Assembly (NCBI GenBank): GCA_032622095.1
Contig: CP136064.1
Location: 114,562,004-114,626,003 of the forward strand
DNA: 64,000 nt
Origin: Siphonodentalium dalli
Lineage: Eukaryota; Mollusca; Scaphopoda; Gadilida; Siphonodentaliidae
Reading direction: 5' to 3'
This document shows, piece after piece, positions 36,440 to 47,557 of this stretch. The notes under the pieces were generated by a model that made no database searches, was not told where the DNA came from, and worked only from the letters and a program-made list of their open reading frames with translations. A program made the translations under genes and the position numbers. How positions within the stretch are numbered: position 1 is the stretch's first letter; each line of letters opens with the position of its first letter.

Positions 36440-37930
36440 CAAATCTACGATTATCGACCGATCGGGACAAAACTTGGTACGTGGGTGTAGTTTTACCAGG
36501 TCGACGTTGTCGTATTGGCGAGCCCGTGCGGCGCCCGATTCGCGCATGCGCAGACGAGATCTCGGAAACGGGTGGAGCTATCGACTTGAAATTTGCTATG
36601 TGAATGTATCTTGCCCCGTATACGGATTTAATCGGGTCGCCGAGCCCGTGCGACGCCAGCTTCGCGCATGCGCAGACGAGATCTCGGAAACGGGTGGAGC
36701 TATCGACTTGAAATTTGCTATGTGAATGTATCTTGCCCCGGATACGAATTTTATCGGGTCGCCGAGCCCGTGCGACGCCAGCTTCGCGCATGCGCATACC
36801 TGATCTCGGAAACGGGTAGAGCTATCGACTTGAAATTTGGTTTTTGAATAGCCCGGACAACGTCGGGCTGGGTAGAGCTATCGACTTGAAATTTGGTTTT
36901 TGAATAGCCCGGACAACGTCGGGCATGCGCAGACGAGATTTCGGAAACGGGTGGAGCTATCGACTTTAATTTGGTACGTGTGTGTAGTTTGACCAGGCGG
37001 TCGTCGTTGTCGTATTGGCGAGCCCGTGCGACGCCCGTGCAGCGCATGCGCAGACGATATCTCGGAAACGGGGGGAGCTATCGACTTGAAATTTGCTATG
37101 TGAATGTATCTTGCCCCGGATACGAATTTTATCGGGTCGCCGAGCCCGTGCGACGTAATCGTGGCGCATGCGCAGACCAGATCTCAGAAACGGGTGGAGC
37201 TATCTACTGAAATTTGGTGTGTGAATGTATCTTGCCCCGGATACGAATTTTATCGGTTCGCCGAGCCCGTGCGACGCAAGCTTCGCGCATGCGAAGACCA
37301 GATCTCGGAAACGGGTAGAGCTATCGACTTGAAATTTGGTTTTTGAATAGCCCGGACAACGTCGGGCTGGGTAGAGCTATCGACTTGAAATTTGGTTTTT
37401 GAATAGCCCGGACAACGTCGGGCATGCGCAGACGAGATCTCGGAAACGGGTGGAGCTATCGACTTTAATTTGGTACGTGTGTGTAGTTTGACCAGGCGGT
37501 CGTCGTTGTCGTATTGGCGAGCCTGTGCGACGCCCGTGCAGCGCATGCGCAGACGATATCTCGGAAACGGGGGGGGGGTGCTATCGACTTGAAATTTGCT
37601 ATGTGAATGTATCTTGCCCCGGATACGAATTTTATCGGGTCGCCGAGCCCGTGCGACGCAAGCGTGGCGCATGCGCAGACCAGATCTCAGAAACGGGTGG
37701 AGCTATCTACTTGACATTTGGTGTGTGAATGTATCTTGCCCCGGATACGAATTTTATCGGTTCGCCGAGCCCGTGCGACGCAAGCTTTGCGCATGCGAAG
37801 ACCAGATCTCGGAAACGGGTGGAGCTATCGACTTGAATTTTTTTTTGAATAGCCCGGACAACGTCGGGCTGGGTAGAGCTATCGACTTGAAATTTGTTTT
37901 TTGAATAGCCCGGACAGCGTCGGGCTCATC
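36440..37930 (+). repeat. GC-rich 122-bp tandem repeat with GCGCATGCGC motifs and a 499-bp super-repeat
   Basis: Units contain CGAGCCCGTGCGACG, GCGCATGCGCAGAC, GATCTCGGAAACGGGTGG and CTATCGACTTGAAATTTG; CTCGGAAACG recurs every 122 bp (36561, 36683, 36805). A larger segment including GACCAGGCGGTCGTCGTTG is duplicated 499 bp apart (36991 and 37490). Shorter units end with AGCCCGGACAACGTCGGGC, the same hairpin that closes H3. Open frames on both strands reflect the GC-rich repeat. Confidence 0.85.
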
Positions 37931-37936
37931 GGCTAG

Positions 37937-37963
37937 TCTATACTATATATTTTGAGACTTCCG

Positions 37964-37998
<35 letters not shown>

Positions 37999-38060
37999 CA
38001 AACCACCGCAGTGCCGTTTTTTGTGACTGAGATTGGAGAACGGGTGCTCTGAGCTTCTCC
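37937..38060 (+). mobile_element. Helitron-like 5' terminus H4, truncated
   Basis: TCTATACTATATATTTTGAG follows the CTAG of H3 directly, then a TA microsatellite. After about 37998 the sequence turns into the reverse-oriented copy of the right inverted arm, so only the first 60 or so bases remain in plus orientation. Confidence 0.6.
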
Positions 38061-38575
38061 AAAACGCGACGCCGACTGTGTCTGTGTGTTTTTACACTTA
38101 TATACGAAATTTGAGCTCAATCTGTCCACGCGTTTTAGATTCCATGAAGTACCCACACACACACACACATTTATATACGGAAGTCTCAAAATATATAGTA
38201 TAGATACGGAAGTCTCAAAATATATAGGAGAAGATGAGATATACAACTCTGTGTGGCGCGGCGCGGTGCGGCCACTGCGTGTAAGCGCGGCTAGAGTTAC
38301 CGTTCTTGGCTCCGTGGTAAGTAATGACAAGTCTAATTCTCGAGGCATGATCAACTGCGATGGTATATTATTCCTTGCTTGTACTTTCGTGGTGTTATTG
38401 ACTCTGACGTCATATATGTTACTTTACCCGGGAGTGCTATTTTACAGGTCCCGTTGCCCTCGGATGTCTTAAAAGGGCACTAATAATTATGATATATGTA
38501 TATTGACTAGAGGCGGCCAAACGGCTGGACCATCGGAGCTGAAAATTTGTAAATGTCCGTAATTTTCCTGATGTA
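38000..38575 (-). repeat. Right arm of the long inverted repeat, with two Helitron-like 5' starts in reverse
   Basis: Reverse-complement counterpart of 32745-33330. On the minus strand two starts of the TCTMYTATATATTTTGAGAC type lie at 38231 (TCTCC form) and 38204 (TCTATAC form), only 27 bases apart, as if one element had inserted just inside the start of another. On the plus strand GGCTCCGTG/GTAAGTAAT resembles a splice donor; the same string is present inverted in the left arm. Confidence 0.7.
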
Positions 38576-38579
38576 ACAG

Positions 38580-41503
38580 GCAGCTCGGATTTATGATATA
38601 TAGGTCATCACGGGTCACGTGGTTATCATATATATCAGTTTTAGCGCATTGTGCTCGGTTTTCGTCTCAGTGTGCACGGGATATGGTTTTCCTGAACCCG
38701 ATATGGGAATTGCTTGATTCCTGTGTTAACCATATAACAGAATCTCACCACACGCAGCTCGGAGTTTTGACATATAGATCATCACGGGCCACGTGATGAT
38801 GATAATATCAGGATTAGCGCAATGAGCTCGGTTTTCGTCCCAGTGTGCATGGCATATGCGATTTCTGAACATGATATCGGCATGATTTGATTCGTGTGTT
38901 AACCCTTTATCAGAATATCGCCACAAGCAGCTCGGATTTATGATATATAGGTCATTACGGGTCACGTGATGATCACATATATCAGTTTTAGCGCATTTAG
39001 CTCGGGTTTCTTCCCAGTGTGCACGGGATATGCGTTTTCTGAACAAAATATGGGCATGGTTTGATTCGTGTGTTAACCCTTTATCGGAATCTCGCCACAC
39101 GCAGCTCGGATTTATGATATATAGGTCATCACGGATCACGTGGTTATAATATATATCAGTTTTAGCGCATTTGGGCTCGGTTTTCGTCCCAGTGTGCACG
39201 GTATATACGTGTTCTGAACAAAATATGGGCACGATTTGATTCGTGTGTTAGCCCTTTATCGGTATCTCTCCACACGCAGCTCGGATTTATGACATATAGG
39301 TCATCACGAGTCACGTGATTAACATATATATCAGTTTTAGCGCATTGGGCTCGGTTTTCGTCCCAGTGTGCACGGGATATGCGATTTCTGAACATGATAT
39401 TGGCATGATTTAATTCGTGTGTTAGCCCTTTATCGGTATCTCTCCACACGCAGCTCGGATTTTTGACATATAGGTCATCACGGGCCACGTGATGATGATA
39501 ATATCAGGATTAGCGCAATAAGCTCGGTTGTCGTCCCAGTGTGCACGGGATATGCGATTTCTGAACATGATATCGGCATTATTCGAATCGTGTGTTAACC
39601 CTTTATCGGTATCTCACCACACGCAGTTCGGATTGATGATATATATATATCATCACGGGCCACGCGATGATGATATATTTCAGGATTAGCGCAATGAGCT
39701 CGGTTTTCGTCCCAGTGTGCACGGGATATGCCATTTGTGAACATGATATCGGCATGATTTAATTCGTGTGTTAACCCTTTATCGGTATCTCTCCATACGC
39801 AGCTCGGATTTATGGCACATAGGTCATCACGAGTCACGTGATTAACATATATATCAGTTTTAGCGCATTGGGCTCGGTTTTCATCCCAGTGTGCACGGGA
39901 TATGCGTTTTCTGAACAAAATATGGGAATGGTTTGATTCCTGTGTTAACCTTATATTAGAATCTCGCCACACGCAGCTCGGATTTTTGACATATAGGTCA
40001 TCACGGGCCACGTGATGATGATATATATCAGGATTAGCGCAATGAGCTCGGTTTTCGTCCCAGTGTGCACGGGATATGCCATTTGTGAACATGATATCGG
40101 CATGATTTAATTCGTGTGTTAACCCTTTATCGGAATCTCGCCACATGCAGCTCGGATTTATGATATATAGGTCATCACGAGTCACGTGATTAACATATAT
40201 ATCAGTTTTAGCGCATTGGGCTCGGTTTTGATCCCAGTGTGCACGGGATATGCGTTTTCTGAACAAAACATCGGCATGGTTTGATTCGTGTGTTAACCCT
40301 TTATCGGAATATCGCCACAAGCAGCTCGGATGTTTGACATATAGGTCATCACGGGTCACGTGATTATCATATATATCAGTTTTGGCACATTGGTCTCGGT
40401 TTTCGTCCCAGTGTGCACGGGATATGGTTTTCCTGAACACGATTTGGGTATTGCTTGATTCCCGTGTTAACCATATATCAGAATCTCACCACACGCAGCT
40501 CGGATTTTTTACATATGGTCATCACGGGCCACGTGATGATGATGATATATATCAGGATTAGCGCAATGAGCTCCGGTTTCGTCCCAATGTGCACGGGGTA
40601 TGGGTTTCCTGAACACGATATGGTATGGTTTGTTTCGCTTGTTAACCCTTTATCAGAATTTAACCACACGCAGCTAGGTTTTTCGATATGTATGTTAGCA
40701 CGGATCACGTGATGACATATATCAGTTTTATCGCACTGAGCTCGCTTTTCGTCCCAATGTGCGCGGGGTATGGGTTTGCTGAACACGATATGGGTATGGT
40801 TTGGTGTGTGTGTTAACACTTTAACAGAATCTCACCACACGCCACTTGGATTTTTTTATATGTAGGTCATGTAAATTCTTACCATATATATCAGTTTCAG
40901 CGTATTGAACTTGGTTTTCGTCCCAGTGTGCACGGGATATGGGTTTCCTGAACGTGATATGGGCATGTTTTGACTCGTGTGTTAATTCTTCACCGGAATC
41001 TCACCACACGCAGCTCGGATTTTTGACATATAGGTCATCACAGGTTTCGTGATTATGTCATATAAGTTTTAGCACATTGAGCTCGGGTTTCGTCCCAGTG
41101 TGCACGGGACATGGGATTCCTGAATACAATATGGGGATGGTTTGATTCGCGTTTTAACCCTGTATAAGAATCTCACCACACGCAGCTCCGATTTTTTATT
41201 TTGATATATGGGTCATCACGGATCACGTAATGATGAGATATATCAGCATTAGCCATTGAGCTCGGTTTATTCCAAGTGTGCTCTGGATAATTAATGTCTT
41301 AACTTTTTATCGGAATCTCACCACTCGCAGCTCGGATATTTGATATATAGGTCATCACGGGTCACATGATGACCATATATATCATTTTTAGCCCATTGAG
41401 CTCGGTGTTCGTCCCAGTGTGCACGGGGTATGGGATCCTGAATACAATATGGGGATGGTTTGATTTGTGTGTTAATCATCCATCAGATTCTCATCACATG
41501 CAG
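38580..41503 (+). repeat. 174-bp satellite, family 2, plus polarity (about 17 monomers)
   Basis: Tandem units with CAGCTCGG, ATATAGGTCATCACGGG, CACGTGAT, TTTTCGTCCCAGTGTGCAC and GTGTTAACCCTTTATC. CAGCTC recurs at 38755, 38928, 39102, 39277 and 39451 (173-175 bp). Units are more diverged from each other than in family 1 and degrade toward 41.5 kb. Because 174 is 3 x 58, some minus-strand frames stay open over several units (up to 281 codons at 39595-40440); these are judged to be satellite artefacts. Confidence 0.95.
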
Positions 41504-42318
41504 TGTTTGGTGTATGTGCCAAATGTACGGAAAATGAACGAAAAACGACTGAAAACAAAATCAGGACAAATTTGTGTTCACGGACGATGGACGGACGGCG
41601 GACGGACGAACTGATTCCAGTATACCACCCCAACAACTTCTATGCGGGGGTATAATAACTCTCCAATGACAATATTTCACAGATGTAAACCATTGTTATG
41701 TAAACATATAAGATGAAAATTTTTCTAATAATAATATTTAGACTAAATTATTTGAACTTACTTTGCGATTAGAAATGTTTGTTGACAAAAAGTTATTTTT
41801 TACATTACAATAGTTTCAATATGCGTCATATTGTTATTTGAGAACTTTTAATTATTGATATAGTTATAGCAAATATAGAGCTGTACAATTGTACCAATTG
41901 TGGTGAACTACTACCCCTATACAGGGGCGGAGCTGACATTCATATTTGGTGAATTTAACCCGTCTGGAGTTTCGCGCATCTTCCTATCTGAAGTTGTTAT
42001 ATAGGCAAACTAGTAATGACCCCTCCCCGCAAAATGGTACAAATGCCCACCTCTCTTTGAATGTTGGAATATAAGCGAAATCACTGAGTCGTCGCGATAT
42101 TTGATCCATCCAGCTCCAGTCCGCAGTTTAAGTGCTACATGACAAAGTAATGGAGGAGCTTTCCATATCTGGAACCTTTGAATATTCATTATTCCATATA
42201 TGTAATTCATGAATATTCAAAAGCTCCATATATTGAATCATGTCTATTGTTCCACATTATTATGGAATGCACCTCCAGAACTTTGACATGTAGCACACCG
42301 CGGAACGGGGGCTGGATG
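41504..42318. other. Spacer between opposite-polarity family 2 arrays
   Basis: Non-coding. 41560-41650 has a GGACGGACGGCGGACGGACG run followed by a GCGGGGGTATAA phrase, a pattern I associate with dispersed invertebrate repeats. 41650-41900 is AT-rich and featureless. A small inverted repeat CTTTGAATATTCAT / ATGAATATTCAAAAG lies at about 42175-42222. No gene seen. Confidence 0.6.
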
Positions 42319-43295
42319 AACACACGAATCAAATCATGCCCATATTTTGTTAAAAAAAACGCATATCCCGTGCACACTGGGATGAAACCCGAGCCCAATG
42401 CGCTAAAACTGATATATATGATAATCACGTGACCCATGATGACCTATATATCATCAATCCGAACTGCGTGTGGCGAGATACCGATAAAGGGTTAACACAC
42501 GATTCGAATAATGCCGATATCACGTTCAGAAATCGCATATCCCGTGCACACTGGGACGAAAACCGAGCTTATTGCGCTAATCCTGATATATATCATCATC
42601 ACATGCCCCGTGATGAACTATATGTCAAAAATCCGAGCTGCGTGTGGTGAGATTATGATATAGGGTTAACACAGGAAGAAAGCAATACCCATATCGCCTT
42701 CATGAAAACCATACCCCGTGCACACTGGGACGAACACCGAGTCCAATGCGCTAAAACTGATATATATGATAATCACGTGACCCGTGATGACCTATATATC
42801 ATCAATCCGAGCTGCGTGTGGCGAGATACCGATAAAGGGTTCACACACGAATCAAATAATGCCGACATCAGGTTCAGTAATCGCATATCCCATGCACACC
42901 GTGCACACTGGGACGAAAACCGAGCTCATTGCGCTAATCCTGATATATATCATCATCACATGGCCCGTGATGACCTATATGTCAAAAATCCGAGCTGCGT
43001 GTGGTGAGATTCTGATATAGGGTTAACACAGGAATAAAGCAGTACCCATATTGTGTTCAGGAAAACCATATCCCGTGCACACTGGGACGAAAACCGAGCC
43101 CAAATGCGCTAATCACGTGACCCGTGATGACCTATATATCATAAATCCGAGCTGCGTGTGGCGAGATTCCGATAAAGGGTTAACACACGAATCAAATCAT
43201 GCCGATATCATGTGCAGAAATCGCATATCCCGTGCACAGTGGGACGAAAACCGAGCTCATTGCGCTAATCCTGATATATATCATTATCACGTGGA
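42319..43295 (-). repeat. 174-bp satellite, family 2, minus polarity, block 1
   Basis: About six units; GARCTGCGTGTGG recurs at 42461, 42635, 42809 and 42992. The last interval is 183 bp because of a 9-bp duplication of GTGCACACC. Two monomer types alternate, one with CTAAAACTGATATATATGAT and one with CTAATCCTGATATATATCAT, giving a 348-bp dimer. Confidence 0.93.
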
Positions 43296-44130
43296 TAAAA
43301 AGTTATCCAACAGTCAATCAACCGTTGTATGCCCACAGCACCCATCTACGCTGTGTGAAAAGTTGCATGACAATTTGGTTGGATACACTTTTACACAACG
43401 TTGCATATATATTTACTACCAACGGTTGTTTGTTTATTACACAACGTGTTGCATGAAATTTCACACAACACTCAATCAACGTTAATTGCTCACAGCACCT
43501 ATCTACGTTTATTGAACCGTTGGGTGTTGGGTAGAGTTGGATGACATTTGTTGATTGTTGATTTACCCAGCGTTGATTGGAAAGTAAAATGGGGCAAGAT
43601 GTCGTGGATAGTATAGTATGCCTTTGTTGTAATTATTTTATGTGTACGATACACTGATTATGTAGGCTTTATGTTGAGTGTATGAGTGTACTACTTTAGT
43701 CAAATTAGTGCCGTCAGCAATTGTGTAAATTTGTAAACTTCAAAATTTGGCAAATATAAATAAATATACACTCAATAAATAAAGCCTACATAAGCAGTAT
43801 ATCGTACACAGAATAATTTTAACAAAGGTATACTATACCGGCAAAGCTATCCACGACGTCATGTTCCATTTTCCAGTCGCTCGGGAGTTTTTTCACGCAG
43901 TCATCCATCTTGTTTTGAAATATTTGGAGCCAAAAATCGCATGCTCGCCCGCACCGGAAACGCGCTGCTATTGGATGACCCGGTCACGTGGCGGTTTTAT
44001 CCAACGTGGTATGAAAGTAATACCACAGAAGACAGTTCACGCAATCAGTTGTGTACATCGTACATCATAATAAGTACACAACAAATTCGCACCCAACGAG
44101 TTGTATACAAGGTTCATCCAACTAGATTTA
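43296..44130. mobile_element. Insertion in the satellite with internal inverted repeat (foldback-like)
   Basis: The satellite breaks off at CACGTGGA and resumes at ACAGGGACGAAAACC. The intervening 0.83 kb is unrelated and contains two imperfect inverted arms, 43601-43682 and 43766-43857, which begin and end with GTCGTGGATA / CTATCCACGAC and include TGTGTACGAT and TATGTAGGCTTTAT. The outer parts have many CAACG/CGTTG phrases. No frame of interest; probably a non-autonomous foldback or MITE-like element, but clean terminal repeats and a target duplication were not found. Confidence 0.5.
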
Positions 44131-46715
44131 GGGTACACAGGGACGAAAACCGAGCCCAATGCGCTAAAACTGATATATATGATAATCACGTGACCCGTGA
44201 TGACCTATATATATCATCAATCCGAGCTGCTTGTGGCGAGATTCCGATAAAGGGTTAACACACGATACAAACCATGCCCATAATTTGTTCAGAAAACGCA
44301 TATCCCGTGCACACTGGGATGAAAACCGAGCCCAATGCGCTAAAACTGATATATATGATAATCACGTGACCCGTAATGAGCTATATATCATCAATCCGAG
44401 CTGCTTTTGGCAAGATACCGTTAAAGGGTTAACACACGATTCAAATAATGCCGATATCATGCCCATAATTTGTTCAGAAATCGCATATACCGTGCAAACT
44501 GGGACGAAAACCGAGCTCATTGCGCTAATCCTGATATATATCATCATCACGTGGCCCGTGGTGACCTATATGTCAACAATCCGAGCTGCGTGTGGTGAGC
44601 AATGCCCATATCGTGTTCAGGAAAACCATATCCCGTGCACACTGGGACGAAAACCGAGCCCAATGCGCTAAAACTGATATATATTATAACCACGTGATCC
44701 GTGATGACCTATATATAATAAATCCGAGCTGCGTGTGGCGAGATTCCGATAAAGGGTTAACACACGAATCAAACCATGCCCATATTTTGTTCAGAAAACG
44801 CATATCCCGTGCACACTGGGAAGAAACCCGAGCTAAATGCGCTAATCCTGATATATATCATCATCACGTGGCCCGTGATGACCTATATGTCAAAAAGCCG
44901 AGCTGCGTGTGGTGAGCAATACCCATATCGTGTTCAGGAAAACCAAATCCCGTGCACACTGGGACGAAAACCGAGCCCAATGCGCTAAAACTGATATATA
45001 TTATAACCACGTGATCCGTGATGACCTATATATCATAAATCCGAGCTGCGTGTGGCGAGATTCCGATAAAGGGTTAACACACGAATCAAGTAATGCCGAT
45101 ATCATGTTCAGTAATCGCATATCCCGTGCACACTGGGACGAAAACCGAGCTCATTGCGCTAATCCTGATATATATCATCATCACGTGGCCCGTGATGACC
45201 TATATGTCAAAAAGCCGAGCTGCGTGTGGCGAGCAATACCCATATCGTGTTCAGGAAAACCATATCCCGTGCACACTGGGACGAAAACCGAGCCCAATGC
45301 GCTAAAACTGATATATAATTATGATAACACACGAATCAAGTAATGCCGATATCATGTTCAGTAATCGCATATCCCGTGCACACTGGGACGAAAACCGAGC
45401 TCATTGCGCTAATCCTGATTTTTATCATCATCACGTGGCCCGTGATGACCTAGAAATCCGAGCTGCATGTGGTGAGATTTTGATATAGGGTTAACACAGG
45501 AATCAAGCAGTGCCCATATCGTGTTCAGGAAAACCATATCCCGTGCAAACTGGGACGAAAACCGAGCCCAATGCGCTAAAACTGATATATATGATAATCA
45601 CGTGACCCGTGATGACCTATATATCATAGATCGGAGTTGCGTGGCGAGATTCCGATAAATAGTTAACACACGAATCACAGCATGCCCATATTTTGTTCAG
45701 AAAACGCATATCTCGTGCACACTGGGATGAAAACCGAGCCCAATGCGCTAAAACTGATATATATGATAATCACGTGACCCGTGGTGAACTATATATCATC
45801 AATCCGAGCTGCGTGTGGCGAGATACCGATAAAGGGTTAACACACGATTCAAATAATGCCGATATCATGTTCATAAATTGCAGTGTGTGTGTGGTGGGCA
45901 ATACCCATATCGTGTTCAGGAAAACCACATCCCGTGCACACTGGGACGAAAACCGAGCCCATTGCGCTAAAACTGATATATAATTATGATAATCACGTGA
46001 TCCGTGATGACCTGTATATCATAAATCCGAGCTGCCTGTGGCGAGATTCCGATAAAGGGTTAACACACGAATCAAATCATGCCCATATTTTGTTCAGAAA
46101 ACGCATATCCCGTGCACACTGGGACGAAAACCGAGCTCAATGCGCTAAAACTGATATATAATTATGATAATAACGTGACCCGTGATGACCTATATATCAT
46201 AAATCCGAGCTGCGTGTGGCGAGATTCCGATAAAAGGTTAACACATGAATCATTCATGCCCTTATTTTTTTCAGAAAACGCATATCCCGTGCACACTGGG
46301 ATGAAAACCAAGTTCATTGTGCTAATCCTGATATATTTCATCATCACGTTGCCCGTGATGACCTATATGTCAAAATCCGAGCTGCGTGTGGTGAGATTCT
46401 GATAAAGGATTAACACACGAATCAAATCATGCCGATATCATGTTCAGAAAACGCATATCCCGTGCACATGCACTGGAACGAAACCGAGCTCATTGCGCTA
46501 ATCCTGATATATATCATCATCACGTGGCCCGTGATGACCTATATGTCAAAAATCCGAGCTGCGTGTGGTGAGATTCTGATAAAGGATTAACACACGAATC
46601 AAGCAATACCCATATCGTGTTCAGAAAAAAACATATCCCGTACACACGTGACACGTGACCAGCGATGACATATATATCAAAGCTGCGCGTGGTGAGATTA
46701 ACACGCTAATTAAAC
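44131..46715 (-). repeat. 174-bp satellite, family 2, minus polarity, block 2 (about 15 monomers)
   Basis: Continues the block before the insertion. Most units have a CATCACG / CGTGATG inverted repeat around TGGCC or TGACC, containing CACGTG. Some units are shortened (for example near 45310-45345, where one monomer jumps to the next at AATTATGATAACACACG). Units near 46620-46715 are degraded. Frames of 60-146 codons on the plus strand are by-products of the 3 x 58 period. Confidence 0.94.
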
Positions 46716-46724
46716 CGAGGTGAA

Positions 46725-47200
46725 TGCTGATTCTAAGTCGAAAAAGGTTGTAACGCAGGTAAAAATAATTGGACGGAACCCTTATTCGAACTTGGCTTGT
46801 TAGCTGGTTTAGCTGGTTAACTTTGGTTCAGATCAAATAATCGAAATTGTTGTCAGAAACCAGAAATGTTAACAAAATCAGCAGAATTATAAGTAAAAAT
46901 AAGGGCCATAACTCATGTAAAAATGATTCCACGGGACCCATATTTAAATTTGTCGTGTATTTCGATCTAGATAATACACACGTATATATCAACTTTGGTT
47001 CAGATCGCTAAATCCAAACAGAGTTATCGGCCGGAAGCCAAAATTTTTGACAAAATTGTTCGATTCTAAGTAAAAAATGGCCGTATAACTCATGTAAAAA
47101 TAGTTGTACTAAACCCACTCTCGAACTTCCCCTTGCCCGTAGATACACATACCAACTTTGATTCAGATCAAGCTAACTGGAGTTATCGGTCGACTCATTA
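46725..47200. repeat. Degenerate 170-177-bp tandem repeat, three units
   Basis: TAACTCATGTAAAAAT at about 46909 and 47086, with a more diverged unit starting near 46727. Other shared phrases are TTCTAAGTAAAAA, CAACTTTGGTTCAGATC and GAGTTATCGG. Non-coding. The phrase GGGCCATAACTC resembles dispersed repeats I recall from mollusc-like genomes (recollection, not a search). Confidence 0.7.
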
Positions 47201-47557
47201 CATAATAGGTTCTTTTAAAACGGGCATATCCAAATTCGCAGTTTACCTATTCTTCAGACCTGACGTGCCTGGCCACTGCCACACTTTCCGCGCTTTTATT
47301 GCAGTCCTATCTCACCGTTGATATTTGTATTGTTTAAACGGACATGGCTCATTCGAACCCTAACATTTATGTGTACGTAATTCGAGAAAAGGGGTATCAA
47401 AACAAAACATGCATATGCAAACTATTCCAGAGATAATTCGTCGATATAGCGCTAAAAAGCGCGTTTTGTCAGTTATATTTTTGCGTAAATTTGATATCGT
47501 TTCGCTGTTCCGGTTAAATTTTTATAATCTGCCGATCTTCCGAGTGATGCCGGCAGC
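47201..47557. other. No clear feature
   Basis: AT-rich sequence between the degenerate repeats and the left 48-bp inverted repeat. A plus-strand frame of 73 codons crosses 47409-47630 but runs into the inverted repeat and has no recognisable product. Confidence 0.5.

Larger units (their letters stand above)
35138..37936 (+). mobile_element. Helitron-like non-autonomous unit H3, enlarged by internal tandem repeats
   Basis: Starts TCTCCTATATATTTTGAGAC immediately after the CTAG of H2. Its 3' end is a different hairpin (AGCCCGGAC / GTCGGGCT at about 37909-37926) followed by CATCGGCTAG, CTAG at 37933-37936. Length 2799 bp. It contains the 260-bp and 122-bp tandem blocks listed separately. The altered 3' end may mean a chimera of two subfamilies. 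Open frames within it are repeat by-products. Confidence 0.6.

Noticed and set aside
35257-37904. Many 60-140-codon frames in the 260-bp and 122-bp repeats
   Set aside because: They repeat with the tandem unit, overlap on both strands and show no domain.
37937-38231. LTR retrotransposon ends
   Set aside because: The repeated TCTATACTATATATTTTGAG ends lack TG...CA termini, primer-binding sites and target duplications; Helitron-type ends fit better.
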